A DNA stretch of 64,000 bases from Bacteroidota bacterium. Its GTDB lineage: Bacteria > Bacteroidota > Bacteroidia > Bacteroidales > F082. Positions 35,069 through 43,581 of this stretch are shown here, one piece after another. The notes beneath the pieces were generated by a model. That model saw only the letters and a list, made by a program, of their open reading frames with translations. It was not told the origin of the DNA and made no database searches. The position numbers and the translations under genes are program-made. The DNA lies in the NCBI GenBank assembly GCA_018830105.1, contig JAHJTC010000010.1, positions 157,402 to 221,401 of the forward strand, read 5' to 3'. How positions within the stretch are numbered: position 1 is the stretch's first letter; each line of letters opens with the position of its first letter.

Positions 35069-37132
35069 ATGGAAGCCAAAGATAAGCATTTCAAGCGTTA
35101 TACCATCACCTCGGCCCTGCCATATGCCAATGGGCCTATCCATATCGGACACCTTGCCGGCGTATATGTTCCTGCTGATATTTATGCGCGTTATCTGCGC
35201 ATGAAAGGCGAGGATGTGTTGTTTATCGGCGGTTCGGACGAGCATGGCGTACCGATCACCATCAAAGCACGTAAAGAAGGTGTAAGTCCACAGGAAATTG
35301 TGGATCGTTACCACGAAATAATTCGCGATTCCTTTGAACGTTTTGGTATTTCCTTTGATGTTTACAGCCGAACTTCGGCTCCAATCCATCACGAAACAGC
35401 CGCTGATTTCTTTACCAAACTCTATAAAAAGGGTGTTTTTGTTGAGAAACGTAATCAGCAGTATTTTGATGCCGAAGCCGGACAGTTTTTGGCTGATCGT
35501 TATATCACAGGGACTTGTCCGCATTGTTCCTACGAAAAGGCTTATGGCGATCAGTGCGAGAGCTGCGGCACCTCCCTCAGTCCGCTCGACCTGATTAATC
35601 CCCATTCCACCTTAAGCGGCAATAAGCCTGTTTTAAAAGAAACCAAGCACTGGTATCTGCCGCTTGACAAAGCCGAAAACTGGCTGCGCGAGTGGATACT
35701 CGAAGGTCATAAAGACGATTGGAAAGTAAATGTGTATGGTCAGGTAAAATCATGGATTGATCAGGGATTGCAGCCTCGCGCCGTTACCCGCGATCTGGAT
35801 TGGGGCGTGCAAGTGCCGCTGGCCGAAGCGGAAGGTAAAGTGCTTTATGTTTGGTTCGATGCGCCTATTGGCTATATCTCGGCTGCCCGCGAATGGGCTG
35901 CTGAGACCGGCAAAGACTGGGAGCCTTATTGGAAAGCTGATGATAGCAAATTGGTGCATTTTATTGGCAAAGACAATATCGTGTTTCATTGCATCATATT
36001 CCCGTTTATGCTACAGCAGGAAGGCTCATTTATTTTGCCCGACAATGTACCTGCCAACGAATTTCTGAATCTGGAGAATGATAAAATCTCTACTTCACGC
36101 AATTGGGCTGTTTGGCTGCACGAATACCTGGATGAGTTGCCCGGAAAAGAAGATGTGTTGCGCTATGTACTCACTGCCAACGCCCCCGAAACCAAAGACA
36201 ACGACTTCACCTGGAAGGATTTTCAGGCGCGTAATAACAATGAATTGCTGGCCATTTTCGGTAATTTTGTAAACCGCACACTGGTGCTCACCCATAAGTA
36301 TTTCGATAGTAATATTCCGGCCCTCGAAAATTTAAGCGAGGCAGATGAACATATCCTTGCACTGATGCAGGCTTTTCCGGCAAAGATTGGCCATAGCATC
36401 GAGTTGTACCGCTTCCGGGAAGCGCTATCTGAACTTATGAATCTGGCACGTTTGGGTAACCGTTACCTAACGGAAAATGAGCCCTGGAAAATCTTCAAAA
36501 CAGATCCTGAGCGCGTAAGAACAGTACTTGCTGTATCGCTCGAAATTACAGCCCGACTGGCTGTTTTGTCGGAGCCATTTTTGCCTTTTACTTCAGCGAA
36601 ATTGCGCAAAATGATGCAGATCAATGCCTTTAGTTGGGATCAGGCCGGCAACAAACAGCTTCTTAGTGCCGGGCATCAGCTGGGCGAAACGGCCTTGCTT
36701 TTTGAGAAAGTGGAAGATAGCATGATCGAGCAGCAGGTGCAGAAATTGCTTGATACCCGAAAAGCCAACGAAGCGCAGGAAGAAAAGCCGGTAAAGCCAC
36801 AGAAAGAGGCTGTTCAGTTCGATGATTTTGCCAAAATGGATATGCGTGTGGGCACAATCTTGGAAGCAGAAGTGGTGCCAAAAACCAAAAAACTGCTCAA
36901 GCTGCTCATTGATACCGGTATTGATAAGCGCACGGTGGTAAGCGGCATTGCAGAATATTACCAGCCCGAAAACATCATCGGGCAGCAGGTGGTGATGCTG
37001 GTCAATCTTGAGCCGCGCAAAATTCGTGGCATTGAATCGCAGGGCATGATTATGATGGCCGAAAACGCTGATGGCAAGCTTTGTTTTGTTGCGCCATCAG
37101 AAGCCTTTATGAACGGGGCTGAGGTGAAATAG
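35069..37132 (+). CDS. metG: Methionyl-tRNA synthetase with C-terminal tRNA-binding domain
   Basis: 687 residues. HIGH motif at 25-28 (NGPIHIGH), zinc-binding knuckle with Cys150, Cys153, Cys163 and Cys166, and KMSKS-equivalent KISTS at 339-343. The C-terminal domain of about 110 residues ([18 protein letters not shown] and onward) is the EMAP-II/Arc1p-like tRNA-binding fold, connected by a Lys/Glu-rich linker. It makes Met-tRNA for initiation and elongation. The start ATG fits the family N-terminus. Separated from a small toxin-antitoxin pair downstream by 124 bp. Confidence 0.97.
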   Translation: MEAKDKHFKRYTITSALPYANGPIHIGHLAGVYVPADIYARYLRMKGEDVLFIGGSDEHGVPITIKARKEGVSPQEIVDRYHEIIRDSFERFGISFDVYSRTSAPIHHETAADFFTKLYKKGVFVEKRNQQYFDAEAGQFLADRYITGTCPHCSYEKAYGDQCESCGTSLSPLDLINPHSTLSGNKPVLKETKHWYLPLDKAENWLREWILEGHKDDWKVNVYGQVKSWIDQGLQPRAVTRDLDWGVQVPLAEAEGKVLYVWFDAPIGYISAAREWAAETGKDWEPYWKADDSKLVHFIGKDNIVFHCIIFPFMLQQEGSFILPDNVPANEFLNLENDKISTSRNWAVWLHEYLDELPGKEDVLRYVLTANAPETKDNDFTWKDFQARNNNELLAIFGNFVNRTLVLTHKYFDSNIPALENLSEADEHILALMQAFPAKIGHSIELYRFREALSELMNLARLGNRYLTENEPWKIFKTDPERVRTVLAVSLEITARLAVLSEPFLPFTSAKLRKMMQINAFSWDQAGNKQLLSAGHQLGETALLFEKVEDSMIEQQVQKLLDTRKANEAQEEKPVKPQKEAVQFDDFAKMDMRVGTILEAEVVPKTKKLLKLLIDTGIDKRTVVSGIAEYYQPENIIGQQVVMLVNLEPRKIRGIESQGMIMMAENADGKLCFVAPSEAFMNGAEVK

Positions 37133-37256
37133 GCTTTGTTGGTTTGGGTTGATATGGAGTTGCCTCAATTTTGAGGATTATAGAATTTCCTATAGAAATT
37201 ACATTTGTTTGAATGTATTACTTTTGTGAAAATAAGAAACCAATACCTTAAGTACG

Positions 37257-37484
37257 ATGGAATCATCAGATTTAAATATTAGCTTGCATTTGAATTTCAA
37301 TCAATTGGTTGAGGCTATTAGGCAATTGCCAAGAAATGAAAAACTCAAATTATCCAGGATTTTGCTGAAAGAAACCAGTTTGGAAGAAATTAATGATCCT
37401 GTTATGACCTATCTGGCCAGTGAAGATGTGTTGGCAAAAGATTGGCTCTTAGCAGAGGAGGAGGAGGCATGGAACGATTTGTAA
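37257..37484 (+). CDS. Antitoxin-like protein, partner of a MazF-type toxin
   Basis: 75 residues, acidic at the C-terminus (ends LLAEEEEAWNDL). No clear DNA-binding ribbon is seen, although the N-terminal part NFNQLVEAIRQLPRNEKLKLSRILLKE resembles the helical segment of small antitoxins of the DUF2281 type. Its last 16 bp overlap the toxin gene, the usual type II order of antitoxin first. Base composition is AT-rich relative to metG and yraN, suggesting a mobile origin. Confidence 0.65.
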   Translation: MESSDLNISLHLNFNQLVEAIRQLPRNEKLKLSRILLKETSLEEINDPVMTYLASEDVLAKDWLLAEEEEAWNDL

Positions 37485-37801
37485 AAGGGGATGTAATCGT
37501 AATTCCATTCCCGTTTTCTGATTTAACAAGTTCAAAAAAAAGACCAGCACTGGTATTGTCTGATCTTGCTGGAGATGATGTTATACTATGTCAGATCACA
37601 AGTCAGTTTATAAAGGATAATTATGTTGTGGCTATTTCTGATTCTGACTTTATCAACGGGTCGCTTCACAAACCAAGTAACATCAGACCAAATCGCTTAT
37701 TTACAGCTGATAAGAAATTAATTGAGCGAAAAATAGGTTCATTAAAATCTGTTGTTTATAATAAGGTAGTTGATAAACTGCATGCTTTAATTAAGAAATG
37801 A
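37469..37801 (+). CDS. MazF/PemK-family toxin
   Basis: 110 residues from ATG 37469 (the frame continues upstream only to a TTG inside the antitoxin gene). It begins VKGDVIVIPFPFSDLTSSKKRPALVLS, the diagnostic start of MazF/PemK endoribonucleases, which fold as an SH3-like barrel and cut mRNA at short sequences. The family's Arg in KKRPA is present. The gene overlaps the antitoxin by 16 bp, and the Glu codons at the end of the antitoxin give a purine-rich stretch directly before the ATG. Target sequence unknown. Confidence 0.88.
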   Translation: MERFVKGDVIVIPFPFSDLTSSKKRPALVLSDLAGDDVILCQITSQFIKDNYVVAISDSDFINGSLHKPSNIRPNRLFTADKKLIERKIGSLKSVVYNKVVDKLHALIKK

Positions 37802-37858
37802 TGGCTTTTATATTGTCAACATGTGAGGTATATGTCACTCAGGTTATAATTCCTTAAA

Positions 37859-38221
37859 ATGGCCGATCACAACGAACTTGGAAAACTGGGCGAGGAACTG
37901 GCGCGCAAGCATTTGCGTGGAAAAGGCTATCAGATTCTCGAAGTAAATTGGTATCACGGGCGCGATGAGCTTGATATCATCGCCAAGGATGGCGAAATGC
38001 TGGTGATTGTTGAAGTGAAAACCCGCGCCACTGTGGATTTTGGTGAACCTGAGTTTGCCGTAAACCGCCGCAAGCAGCGCACCTTGGTTCGCACGGCAGA
38101 AGCCTATATTCTGGAAAAAGATTTGGATGTGGAAACCCGTTTCGATATAGTTTCAGTAATTGTAACACCAAAAGAAAAACACATCCACCATATCGAGGAT
38201 GCCTTTTATCCTACCATGTGA
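37859..38221 (+). CDS. yraN: YraN/UPF0102 family endonuclease-like protein
   Basis: 120 residues, normal length. Typical order: HNELGKLGEELARKHLRGKGYQIL, then RDELDIIAKDGEMLVIVEVKTR, which holds the PD-(D/E)XK-type Glu, Asp and Lys, then RKQRTLVRTAEAYI. The fold is that of Holliday-junction resolvase-like nucleases, but the physiological role is unsettled. Convergent with a lipoprotein gene, 2 bp apart. Not overlapping with the toxin pair. Confidence 0.92.
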   Translation: MADHNELGKLGEELARKHLRGKGYQILEVNWYHGRDELDIIAKDGEMLVIVEVKTRATVDFGEPEFAVNRRKQRTLVRTAEAYILEKDLDVETRFDIVSVIVTPKEKHIHHIEDAFYPTM

Positions 38222-38223
38222 GC

Positions 38224-38712
38224 TTATTCTGGTTTAATCACTTCAAAATCAAAAAGAGAGCGAAGTATAACAACTACTGAATCTTCTTCAATGACAATTT
38301 CACGAAATCTTTTGTTGATACCCTTTATTTTGATTTGATCTCCCTGACGATAAATCTCAGCATTAAACTCGCCATCCGAAAAGCTTGAGATGGTGTATTC
38401 ACCGGCTTCCCAGCCAGCACTGATGTTTGTATTGTACAAATTGATTACACCTACAGAAATCGCAATACCACTGCTGCCCGAGCCTGTAAGCTCCAGGTAG
38501 GCTTCTTCGGAATAGACCTCATTGATCAGTTCACTGTCTGTGTTATATTCATACAATGTGGCTTTGCCTGCATAGGTTCCGGTTATTTGCTCCAGGCTGC
38601 AGTCGGTGCAGCGCTCCCAAACAGGCTGTTCGTCTTTTTTGCATCCGGAAATGCCAATGAGCAGGATTGCTATCAACAAGAGATGCCGAACGTTTTTATA
38701 ATGGGTTTTCAT
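38224..38712 (-). CDS. Small lipoprotein of unknown function
   Basis: 162 residues with a lipoprotein signal: hydrophobic stretch 11-22 and lipobox ISGC with Cys24. A second Cys pair (CTDC) follows at about 37-40. The remainder is beta-rich with alternating acidic and hydrophobic strands (GTYAGKATLYEY, GEYTISSF), without a family I know. Lies 9 bp downstream of the DNA-repair gene on the same strand, so it may be on its transcript. Confidence 0.7.
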   Translation of the reverse strand: MKTHYKNVRHLLLIAILLIGISGCKKDEQPVWERCTDCSLEQITGTYAGKATLYEYNTDSELINEVYSEEAYLELTGSGSSGIAISVGVINLYNTNISAGWEAGEYTISSFSDGEFNAEIYRQGDQIKIKGINKRFREIVIEEDSVVVILRSLFDFEVIKPE

Positions 38713-38721
38713 AATAATTAA

Positions 38722-39396
38722 TTACAAATGTTTGAGTGCTTCTTTTCTACTTAGCGGTTGTAAATCTGTTTTTTCTACATAATACCGAACTTGTTCCGGA
38801 GCGGTGCGTGCATATTGACGCAGCGCCCAGCCTATGGCCTTGCGGATGAAAAATTCTTTCTCGTCTGAGAGTTTTTCGCAAAGTTCAAAAAGCAGTTTTT
38901 CATCGGTTGCTTGTTTATATTTGAGCTGAAACAACAAACAACTGCGCTGCAGCCAGAAATTTCCTGAATCCATCCAACGGCTGATTGTTTCATCACGGAT
39001 TTCCGGAAATTGCCTGAAAAGAGGGCCTGCAAGGCCAGGAGCAATGAAATCGATGGTGTCCCACCAGGATTTCTGTACAATTAGTTTTTCCAGCAAGTTG
39101 ACGGCTTCCGGCGGCATTTTGTTGATGCTTCTGTCCAGCACATTCATGGCAGCATACTGCATTTCGCGCTGAGGTAGTTGCCAGGCGTTGAGGCTGATTT
39201 CTTCTAGTTTTTCCCAATCAGGAAGTCCTTGAGATTTGATAAAAGTTTTAAAGATTTCGGCACGAACAGGAGCAGGGATGCCATAAAACGGATATTGATT
39301 GCGCATATATTTTTCTGCGCCGGAAGCGATTTCCGGATTGGCCTGCGCTTCATACAGTGCGATCAATGGCTTCCAGTAAATGTGTGGCTTTGTCAT
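38722..39396 (-). CDS. DNA alkylation repair protein, AlkD/AlkC-like HEAT fold
   Basis: 224 residues from ATG 39396, which shares a TCAT overlap with the end of the M1 gene (stop at 39393-39395). Helical HEAT-like repeats are visible: NQYPFYGIPAPVRAEIFK, EMQYAAMNVLDR, KSWWDTIDFIAPGLAGPLF, EFFIRKAIGWALRQYAR. The WDxxD-type segment SWWDTIDF is a hallmark of AlkD, a glycosylase that removes bulky cationic lesions such as N3- and N7-alkyl bases. It is translated downstream of the M1 peptidase, perhaps by coupling. A further 26-codon N-terminal extension is possible but lacks similarity. Confidence 0.88.
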   Translation of the reverse strand: MTKPHIYWKPLIALYEAQANPEIASGAEKYMRNQYPFYGIPAPVRAEIFKTFIKSQGLPDWEKLEEISLNAWQLPQREMQYAAMNVLDRSINKMPPEAVNLLEKLIVQKSWWDTIDFIAPGLAGPLFRQFPEIRDETISRWMDSGNFWLQRSCLLFQLKYKQATDEKLLFELCEKLSDEKEFFIRKAIGWALRQYARTAPEQVRYYVEKTDLQPLSRKEALKHL

Positions 39397-41738
39397 AGCA
39401 CAACAATTTTTGACCAGGCCAAAGTGCGCTCTTGCAGGTTTTTTTGTTCGATCAGGTACAGGCCTTTTTCCCATTGCGTTGTATCGATGATCAGTTCATT
39501 GGTATTTTCGAAGCGGATTGCTTTAAATAATTTTCCATTCTGGTCAGTAAAAACCATTGAACCCGACATTTTGCTGTCCCATTGCAGCTTCAGCTGTCCC
39601 TGAGCCGGATTGGGAAAGGCTTTGATTGTTGGCTTCACGGTTTCCTGATTTTGTTTGTGCAATCCCACAATTTCGGTATCCCAAACCGCCAGGGTATATT
39701 GGCCGGCCAAAAGTTCGTCCACATAAAGATAACCGATATTCCAAAGTCCTTCGCGCTGCTGTGGAATATATCGCCAGTCGGCGGCGGTATTTTCGCGGTA
39801 AAGTATTACAATGGAATCCGCAGGGCTGTTAAGCAGGCTTCCATCCAGGCTTGATCCGTCGCTGAAAAAAAACCGGCCGCGCAAAGCTGTTCCTGTGGCC
39901 AACACTGTTGCCACCTCCCAATGCCTGTAAGGCGAAAGTCGCAAGCCGCTTAGCGGATTTTTAAGGCTGTCGGGGGCAGCCCAATGATGGGTTAAACGGA
40001 AAAATGAAGTGTCGGGAACCGCATCGGCATATAGCCTGAAACCTGCTTTTGGAAATGAAAACTCGCCACTTTGGCGCAGGATGATTGCCTCGTCGGTGGT
40101 GGCATCTGCGGTGTGATCGAAATAGTCGGCCATAACCAATACCGGCTCAAAAGGAATGGTTTTTATACAATGGCCGTGTGTGCCATCAAACTGCACCGTG
40201 TCTGTAATCACTTGCCAGTTTTCGTCCATAAAACTTAGCTCAATTTGATGGCCTGAACCAACATAATCAGCGCCTTTGTGTTTTTTACGCAGAAAAACAT
40301 TCACCTCAAATTGATCAGCAGCGGGGCTAACAGCCACTGAATCGATGCTGTAATGTGGTGTTCCGGGAGTGAATACCCAGGTATCAAAAAAGTCCGTCAT
40401 ATCGCGACCTGTGTAAGCTGTTAAAAAGTCACGCATATTCTCTGAACTTGCCGGCGCATAAGCAAATTCCTGCAAATAGGCTTTGATGGCATCGAAAAAG
40501 ACTTCTTGTCCCAGGTAATGCATCAGGCTGTGAACAACGGTTGCTCCTTTGTCGTAAACCGTTGTGCCATAAGTGTATTCAGTGGGCACTTCGTCCAGCG
40601 AAAGATAGCCTCCATCGCTGATATGGGCATTTTTCAGGATGTCGTAATGGTTTTCGTTCATTTCCTGACGATAGATATCGGGTGTGTAGATGTCATGCTT
40701 ATAAAAATACTGACAGAAAGTTGCCCAGCCTTCGTTGAGCCACATATCGCCGGCATCGGCGCAGGTAACCATATTGCCAAACCACATATGCGAAAGCTCG
40801 TGTGTGAGCAGGTATTCGTAGCTCAGGTTGCCGTTGATGGCAAAGTGCGGATAGGCGATATTGGTCACATGTTCCATCGCGCCAATGGCTGTTCCGGCAT
40901 AGCCGATACGATCAAATGGGTAGGGGCCAAAGCGGTTTTCGAAGAAATCCATGATGGCATGTAAGTTTGAGAAAGAAGCAGCTACCTTAGCGGAATCAGC
41001 CGGCCGGGTATAAACTGTGATAGGAATTTCGGCTTCTAAAGCCTGATAGAGATCGCTGTTGAGGGCGTAATCGCCTGCGGCTACCGAAGCCAGATAGGTC
41101 GGGATGGGCTGATTGATTTGCCAGTGCCAGGTTTGATTTCCGTTTCCGGCATCGCTTACCTCAATCAACAGACCGCCGGCAACTGCTGTTAAATCGTTCT
41201 GCAGTGTGACCAAAACCTCGTAAGTTGCACGATCCTTGAAATCATCAACACATGGAAACCAGGCTTTGCCCAGGTTATGTGGATCGCTCTCGAAGCCAAC
41301 ACCAAGATTAAAAGCATAATCGCCACTAAAGTGAAAACCGCCCCAGGATTCATGAAAAGGAACGCCAGCGTATGTAATGGTCAAATTAATGGTGTCGTTT
41401 TCAGTGATTGTTTCCGAAAGCTCAATACGCAAGATATCAGCTGTGTGATTAAAACCAATAACGGCCATGTCAGGACTCGTTACATTGCTTACTTCCAAAG
41501 CTTTAAGTTCAAGCGGGATATGACTGACAGGCATTTTGGGAAGCAATTTGATTTGGGTTTCTGCACTAATTGTTTGGGTTTCAAAATTGATATCTTGTAT
41601 GTGAATGCGGTAGTGAATCGCATCAATGGTATCAGCAACAGCAGATTTGCTGAATGAGGCATGATGGTTGCATTGGTGCTGGGCAGCAAGCGGATTGGAC
41701 ATCATTATGGCGAACAAAACAAGCGCAAAGATTTTCAT
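39393..41738 (-). CDS. M1 family aminopeptidase with T9SS sorting domain
   Basis: 781 residues from ATG 41738, where a signal peptide begins (MKIFALVLFAIMMSNPLAA). The catalytic set is clear: GAMEH at 286-290, HELSH at 313-317 with Glu336 in NEGWA. The C-terminal 85 residues (KAFPNPAQGQLKLQW, ending in SKIVVL) form a T9SS type A sorting domain. It removes N-terminal residues from peptides outside the cell, a good match to the other secreted peptidases. The gene overlaps the AlkD-like gene by 4 bp. A frame extension to 41783 lies upstream of the signal peptide and is not used. Confidence 0.93.
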   Translation of the reverse strand: MKIFALVLFAIMMSNPLAAQHQCNHHASFSKSAVADTIDAIHYRIHIQDINFETQTISAETQIKLLPKMPVSHIPLELKALEVSNVTSPDMAVIGFNHTADILRIELSETITENDTINLTITYAGVPFHESWGGFHFSGDYAFNLGVGFESDPHNLGKAWFPCVDDFKDRATYEVLVTLQNDLTAVAGGLLIEVSDAGNGNQTWHWQINQPIPTYLASVAAGDYALNSDLYQALEAEIPITVYTRPADSAKVAASFSNLHAIMDFFENRFGPYPFDRIGYAGTAIGAMEHVTNIAYPHFAINGNLSYEYLLTHELSHMWFGNMVTCADAGDMWLNEGWATFCQYFYKHDIYTPDIYRQEMNENHYDILKNAHISDGGYLSLDEVPTEYTYGTTVYDKGATVVHSLMHYLGQEVFFDAIKAYLQEFAYAPASSENMRDFLTAYTGRDMTDFFDTWVFTPGTPHYSIDSVAVSPAADQFEVNVFLRKKHKGADYVGSGHQIELSFMDENWQVITDTVQFDGTHGHCIKTIPFEPVLVMADYFDHTADATTDEAIILRQSGEFSFPKAGFRLYADAVPDTSFFRLTHHWAAPDSLKNPLSGLRLSPYRHWEVATVLATGTALRGRFFFSDGSSLDGSLLNSPADSIVILYRENTAADWRYIPQQREGLWNIGYLYVDELLAGQYTLAVWDTEIVGLHKQNQETVKPTIKAFPNPAQGQLKLQWDSKMSGSMVFTDQNGKLFKAIRFENTNELIIDTTQWEKGLYLIEQKNLQERTLAWSKIVVL

Positions 41739-41839
41739 GGCAATAAATTTATCCTGTAAAAGTAAAGCAGTCAGCGCAACCATGCAAGTAATGAAGATAA
41801 TGCCGGGCTGTTAAACTGAATTTTAAACCTTGTAATCCG

Positions 41840-41847
41840 TACCTTTG
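41840..41847 (+). promoter_or_regulatory. Candidate minus-7 box upstream of tolC
   Basis: TACCTTTG fits TAnnTTTG exactly. It is about 165 bp upstream of the tolC ATG, which would make a long leader; a dyad follows 12 bp downstream. Confidence 0.45.
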
Positions 41848-41858
41848 CATGATGCAGC

Positions 41859-41876
41859 TTGTTCATTATCGAACAA
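41859..41876. promoter_or_regulatory. Palindromic operator candidate upstream of tolC
   Basis: TTGTTCATTATCGAACAA has 6-bp arms TTGTTC and GAACAA around ATTATC. It starts 12 bp after the TACCTTTG box, where a repressor would block transcription. A second half site, ATTGAACA, lies about 20 bp on at 41889-41896. The GTTC...GAAC arms resemble those of the gbsR palindrome at 55611 but with different spacing. Confidence 0.5.
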
Positions 41877-42013
41877 CCATTGTCATTTATTGAACAGTGT
41901 TGCATGCAGGGCTTAGCTACTACTTGATAGCTAATTAGCACAATATAAAACAGTTACGAAGTTGGCATGTTTTTGGTTAGTAAAAGGAAAATCAAAATAA
42001 AATTCTATTTAGG

Positions 42014-43429
42014 ATGAAGACACACAGCAACAACAACGGTGAAAGATTTTTGAAATTTTTGTTGGTATTCAGCATGATACTCCTGCTGCTTTCGGGCGGC
42101 TTGATGGCGCAAAAAGTATGGACATTGGAAGACTGCATCAATTATGCTTTGGAGCACAATATCCGGGTAAAGCAGAGCTATCTGGATGTTGAAACCAGCG
42201 AAATCAACGAACTTGAAAGCAAGCTTAATTTTTTACCAAGTCTCAACGGACAGGCCTCACACTCCTATGGTTGGGGGCGTTCGATTGACCTTGCCACCTA
42301 TGAATATGTAGATCAGCAAACCCAGCAAAGTTATTTTGATGTGAGCAGCAGCCTCATGCTTTTCAATGGTTTCCAGAAGGTAAATACCATGAAACAGCGT
42401 CGTAACGAATACCTGGCGGCCAAATACAACTCAGATAAAATCAAGAATGACATTGCTTTGGGTGTAGCCGGCTATTATTTGCAGATACTTTTTAACCAGG
42501 AACTGCTTAGCAATGCCCGCCGCCAAAAGGAAATCAGTGAGCAACAGGTAAGCCGCACTTCAAAATTGGTAGAGGCCGGAACCCTCGCCAGAGGCAGCTT
42601 GCTGGAGATACAGGCACAGTTTGCCAATGAGGAGGTTTCGGTGGTTCAGGCCGAAAATCAGCTGAATCTAGCCTACCTGGATTTGCTACAACTGCTTGAA
42701 CTGGAAGCTGAAACAGAGCTGGATATCGAAAACCCAAATTTGGTAATCAAGAAAGCCCCGGAGCTATTGCCGGTAAACTATATCTATAATGCAGCCCTGG
42801 ATGTGATGCCCGAAATAAAATCGGCTGAGTTGAATTATAAGGGAACAGAACGGGCCCTGGCTGTAGCAAAAGGAAATCGTAGTCCCAGCATTTCGATGAA
42901 TGCAGGTTTTGGGACAAATTATTCCGATCAAATCCGCGCCAGCAACGATTTTAATGATCCCCTATATAATGATACCAAACCTTTTGGCGATCAGATCAGG
43001 GACAACAAAAACACGACTTTATCTTTCAGGCTGAGCATTCCTATCTTTAATGGCTATCAGATTAGCAGCTATATCAACCGTACAAAAATTAACCTGCTCA
43101 ACGCTGATTATAACCTGCAACTCACAAAAAATACCTTGCGCAAAAATGTTGAAATGGCTTATACTGATGCACTTGCAGCATACAAGTCGTATCAGGCGCG
43201 CGAAAAGTCGCTTACCAGCCTGAATGAATCCTTTAAATATACCGAGCAAAAATTCAATGTGGGCATGGTTAATGCGCTCGAATACAATACCGCCAAAAAT
43301 CAGCTGAACAATGCTGACTCGGATTTACTGTCGGCGAAGTATGATTTTATTTTCAAACTAAAAATTCTGGAGTTTTATCTTGGAAAAACATTGACCCTTG
43401 CTGATATGGAAGAGTATAGCAATGAGTAA
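42014..43429 (+). CDS. tolC: TolC-family outer membrane efflux protein
   Basis: 471 residues with a signal peptide (ending LMAQ at about 32). The Bacteroidota TolC start VWTLEDCINYALEHNIRVKQ is present, and the paired coiled-coil helices with heptads extend over 40-230 and 250-450. It forms a trimeric channel and tunnel linking to an inner-membrane pump. The gene is followed by a strong terminator and then by the adaptor gene, which seems to have its own promoter. No pump permease follows directly. Confidence 0.93.
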   Translation: MKTHSNNNGERFLKFLLVFSMILLLLSGGLMAQKVWTLEDCINYALEHNIRVKQSYLDVETSEINELESKLNFLPSLNGQASHSYGWGRSIDLATYEYVDQQTQQSYFDVSSSLMLFNGFQKVNTMKQRRNEYLAAKYNSDKIKNDIALGVAGYYLQILFNQELLSNARRQKEISEQQVSRTSKLVEAGTLARGSLLEIQAQFANEEVSVVQAENQLNLAYLDLLQLLELEAETELDIENPNLVIKKAPELLPVNYIYNAALDVMPEIKSAELNYKGTERALAVAKGNRSPSISMNAGFGTNYSDQIRASNDFNDPLYNDTKPFGDQIRDNKNTTLSFRLSIPIFNGYQISSYINRTKINLLNADYNLQLTKNTLRKNVEMAYTDALAAYKSYQAREKSLTSLNESFKYTEQKFNVGMVNALEYNTAKNQLNNADSDLLSAKYDFIFKLKILEFYLGKTLTLADMEEYSNE

Positions 43430-43457
43430 GATAAAGTAATAACCTTAAAAGGCGCTT

Positions 43458-43489
43458 AAAACCTTATCGCATCATGCGATGAGGTTTTT
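43458..43489 (+). terminator. Terminator of tolC
   Basis: A 14-bp hairpin (AAAACCTTATCGCA with TGCGATGAGGTTTT, one G-U pair, TCA loop) with five T residues. It lies between tolC and the adaptor gene, so these may not be one transcript. Confidence 0.9.
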
Positions 43490-43549
43490 AGCATTTTAAA
43501 TGAACACAAGTTTTTTGGTTTATTAAAATAAAGTAATTTTGACCTGTAG

Positions 43550-43557
43550 TACATTTG
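43550..43557 (+). promoter_or_regulatory. Candidate minus-7 box of the adaptor gene
   Basis: TACATTTG fits TAnnTTTG; another match, TAATTTTG, lies at 43534-43541. Both are close upstream of ATG 43582 (leader of about 18-35 nt) and downstream of the tolC terminator. Confidence 0.55.
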
Positions 43558-43581
43558 TTAGCTTTTAAAACCCCATCATAC

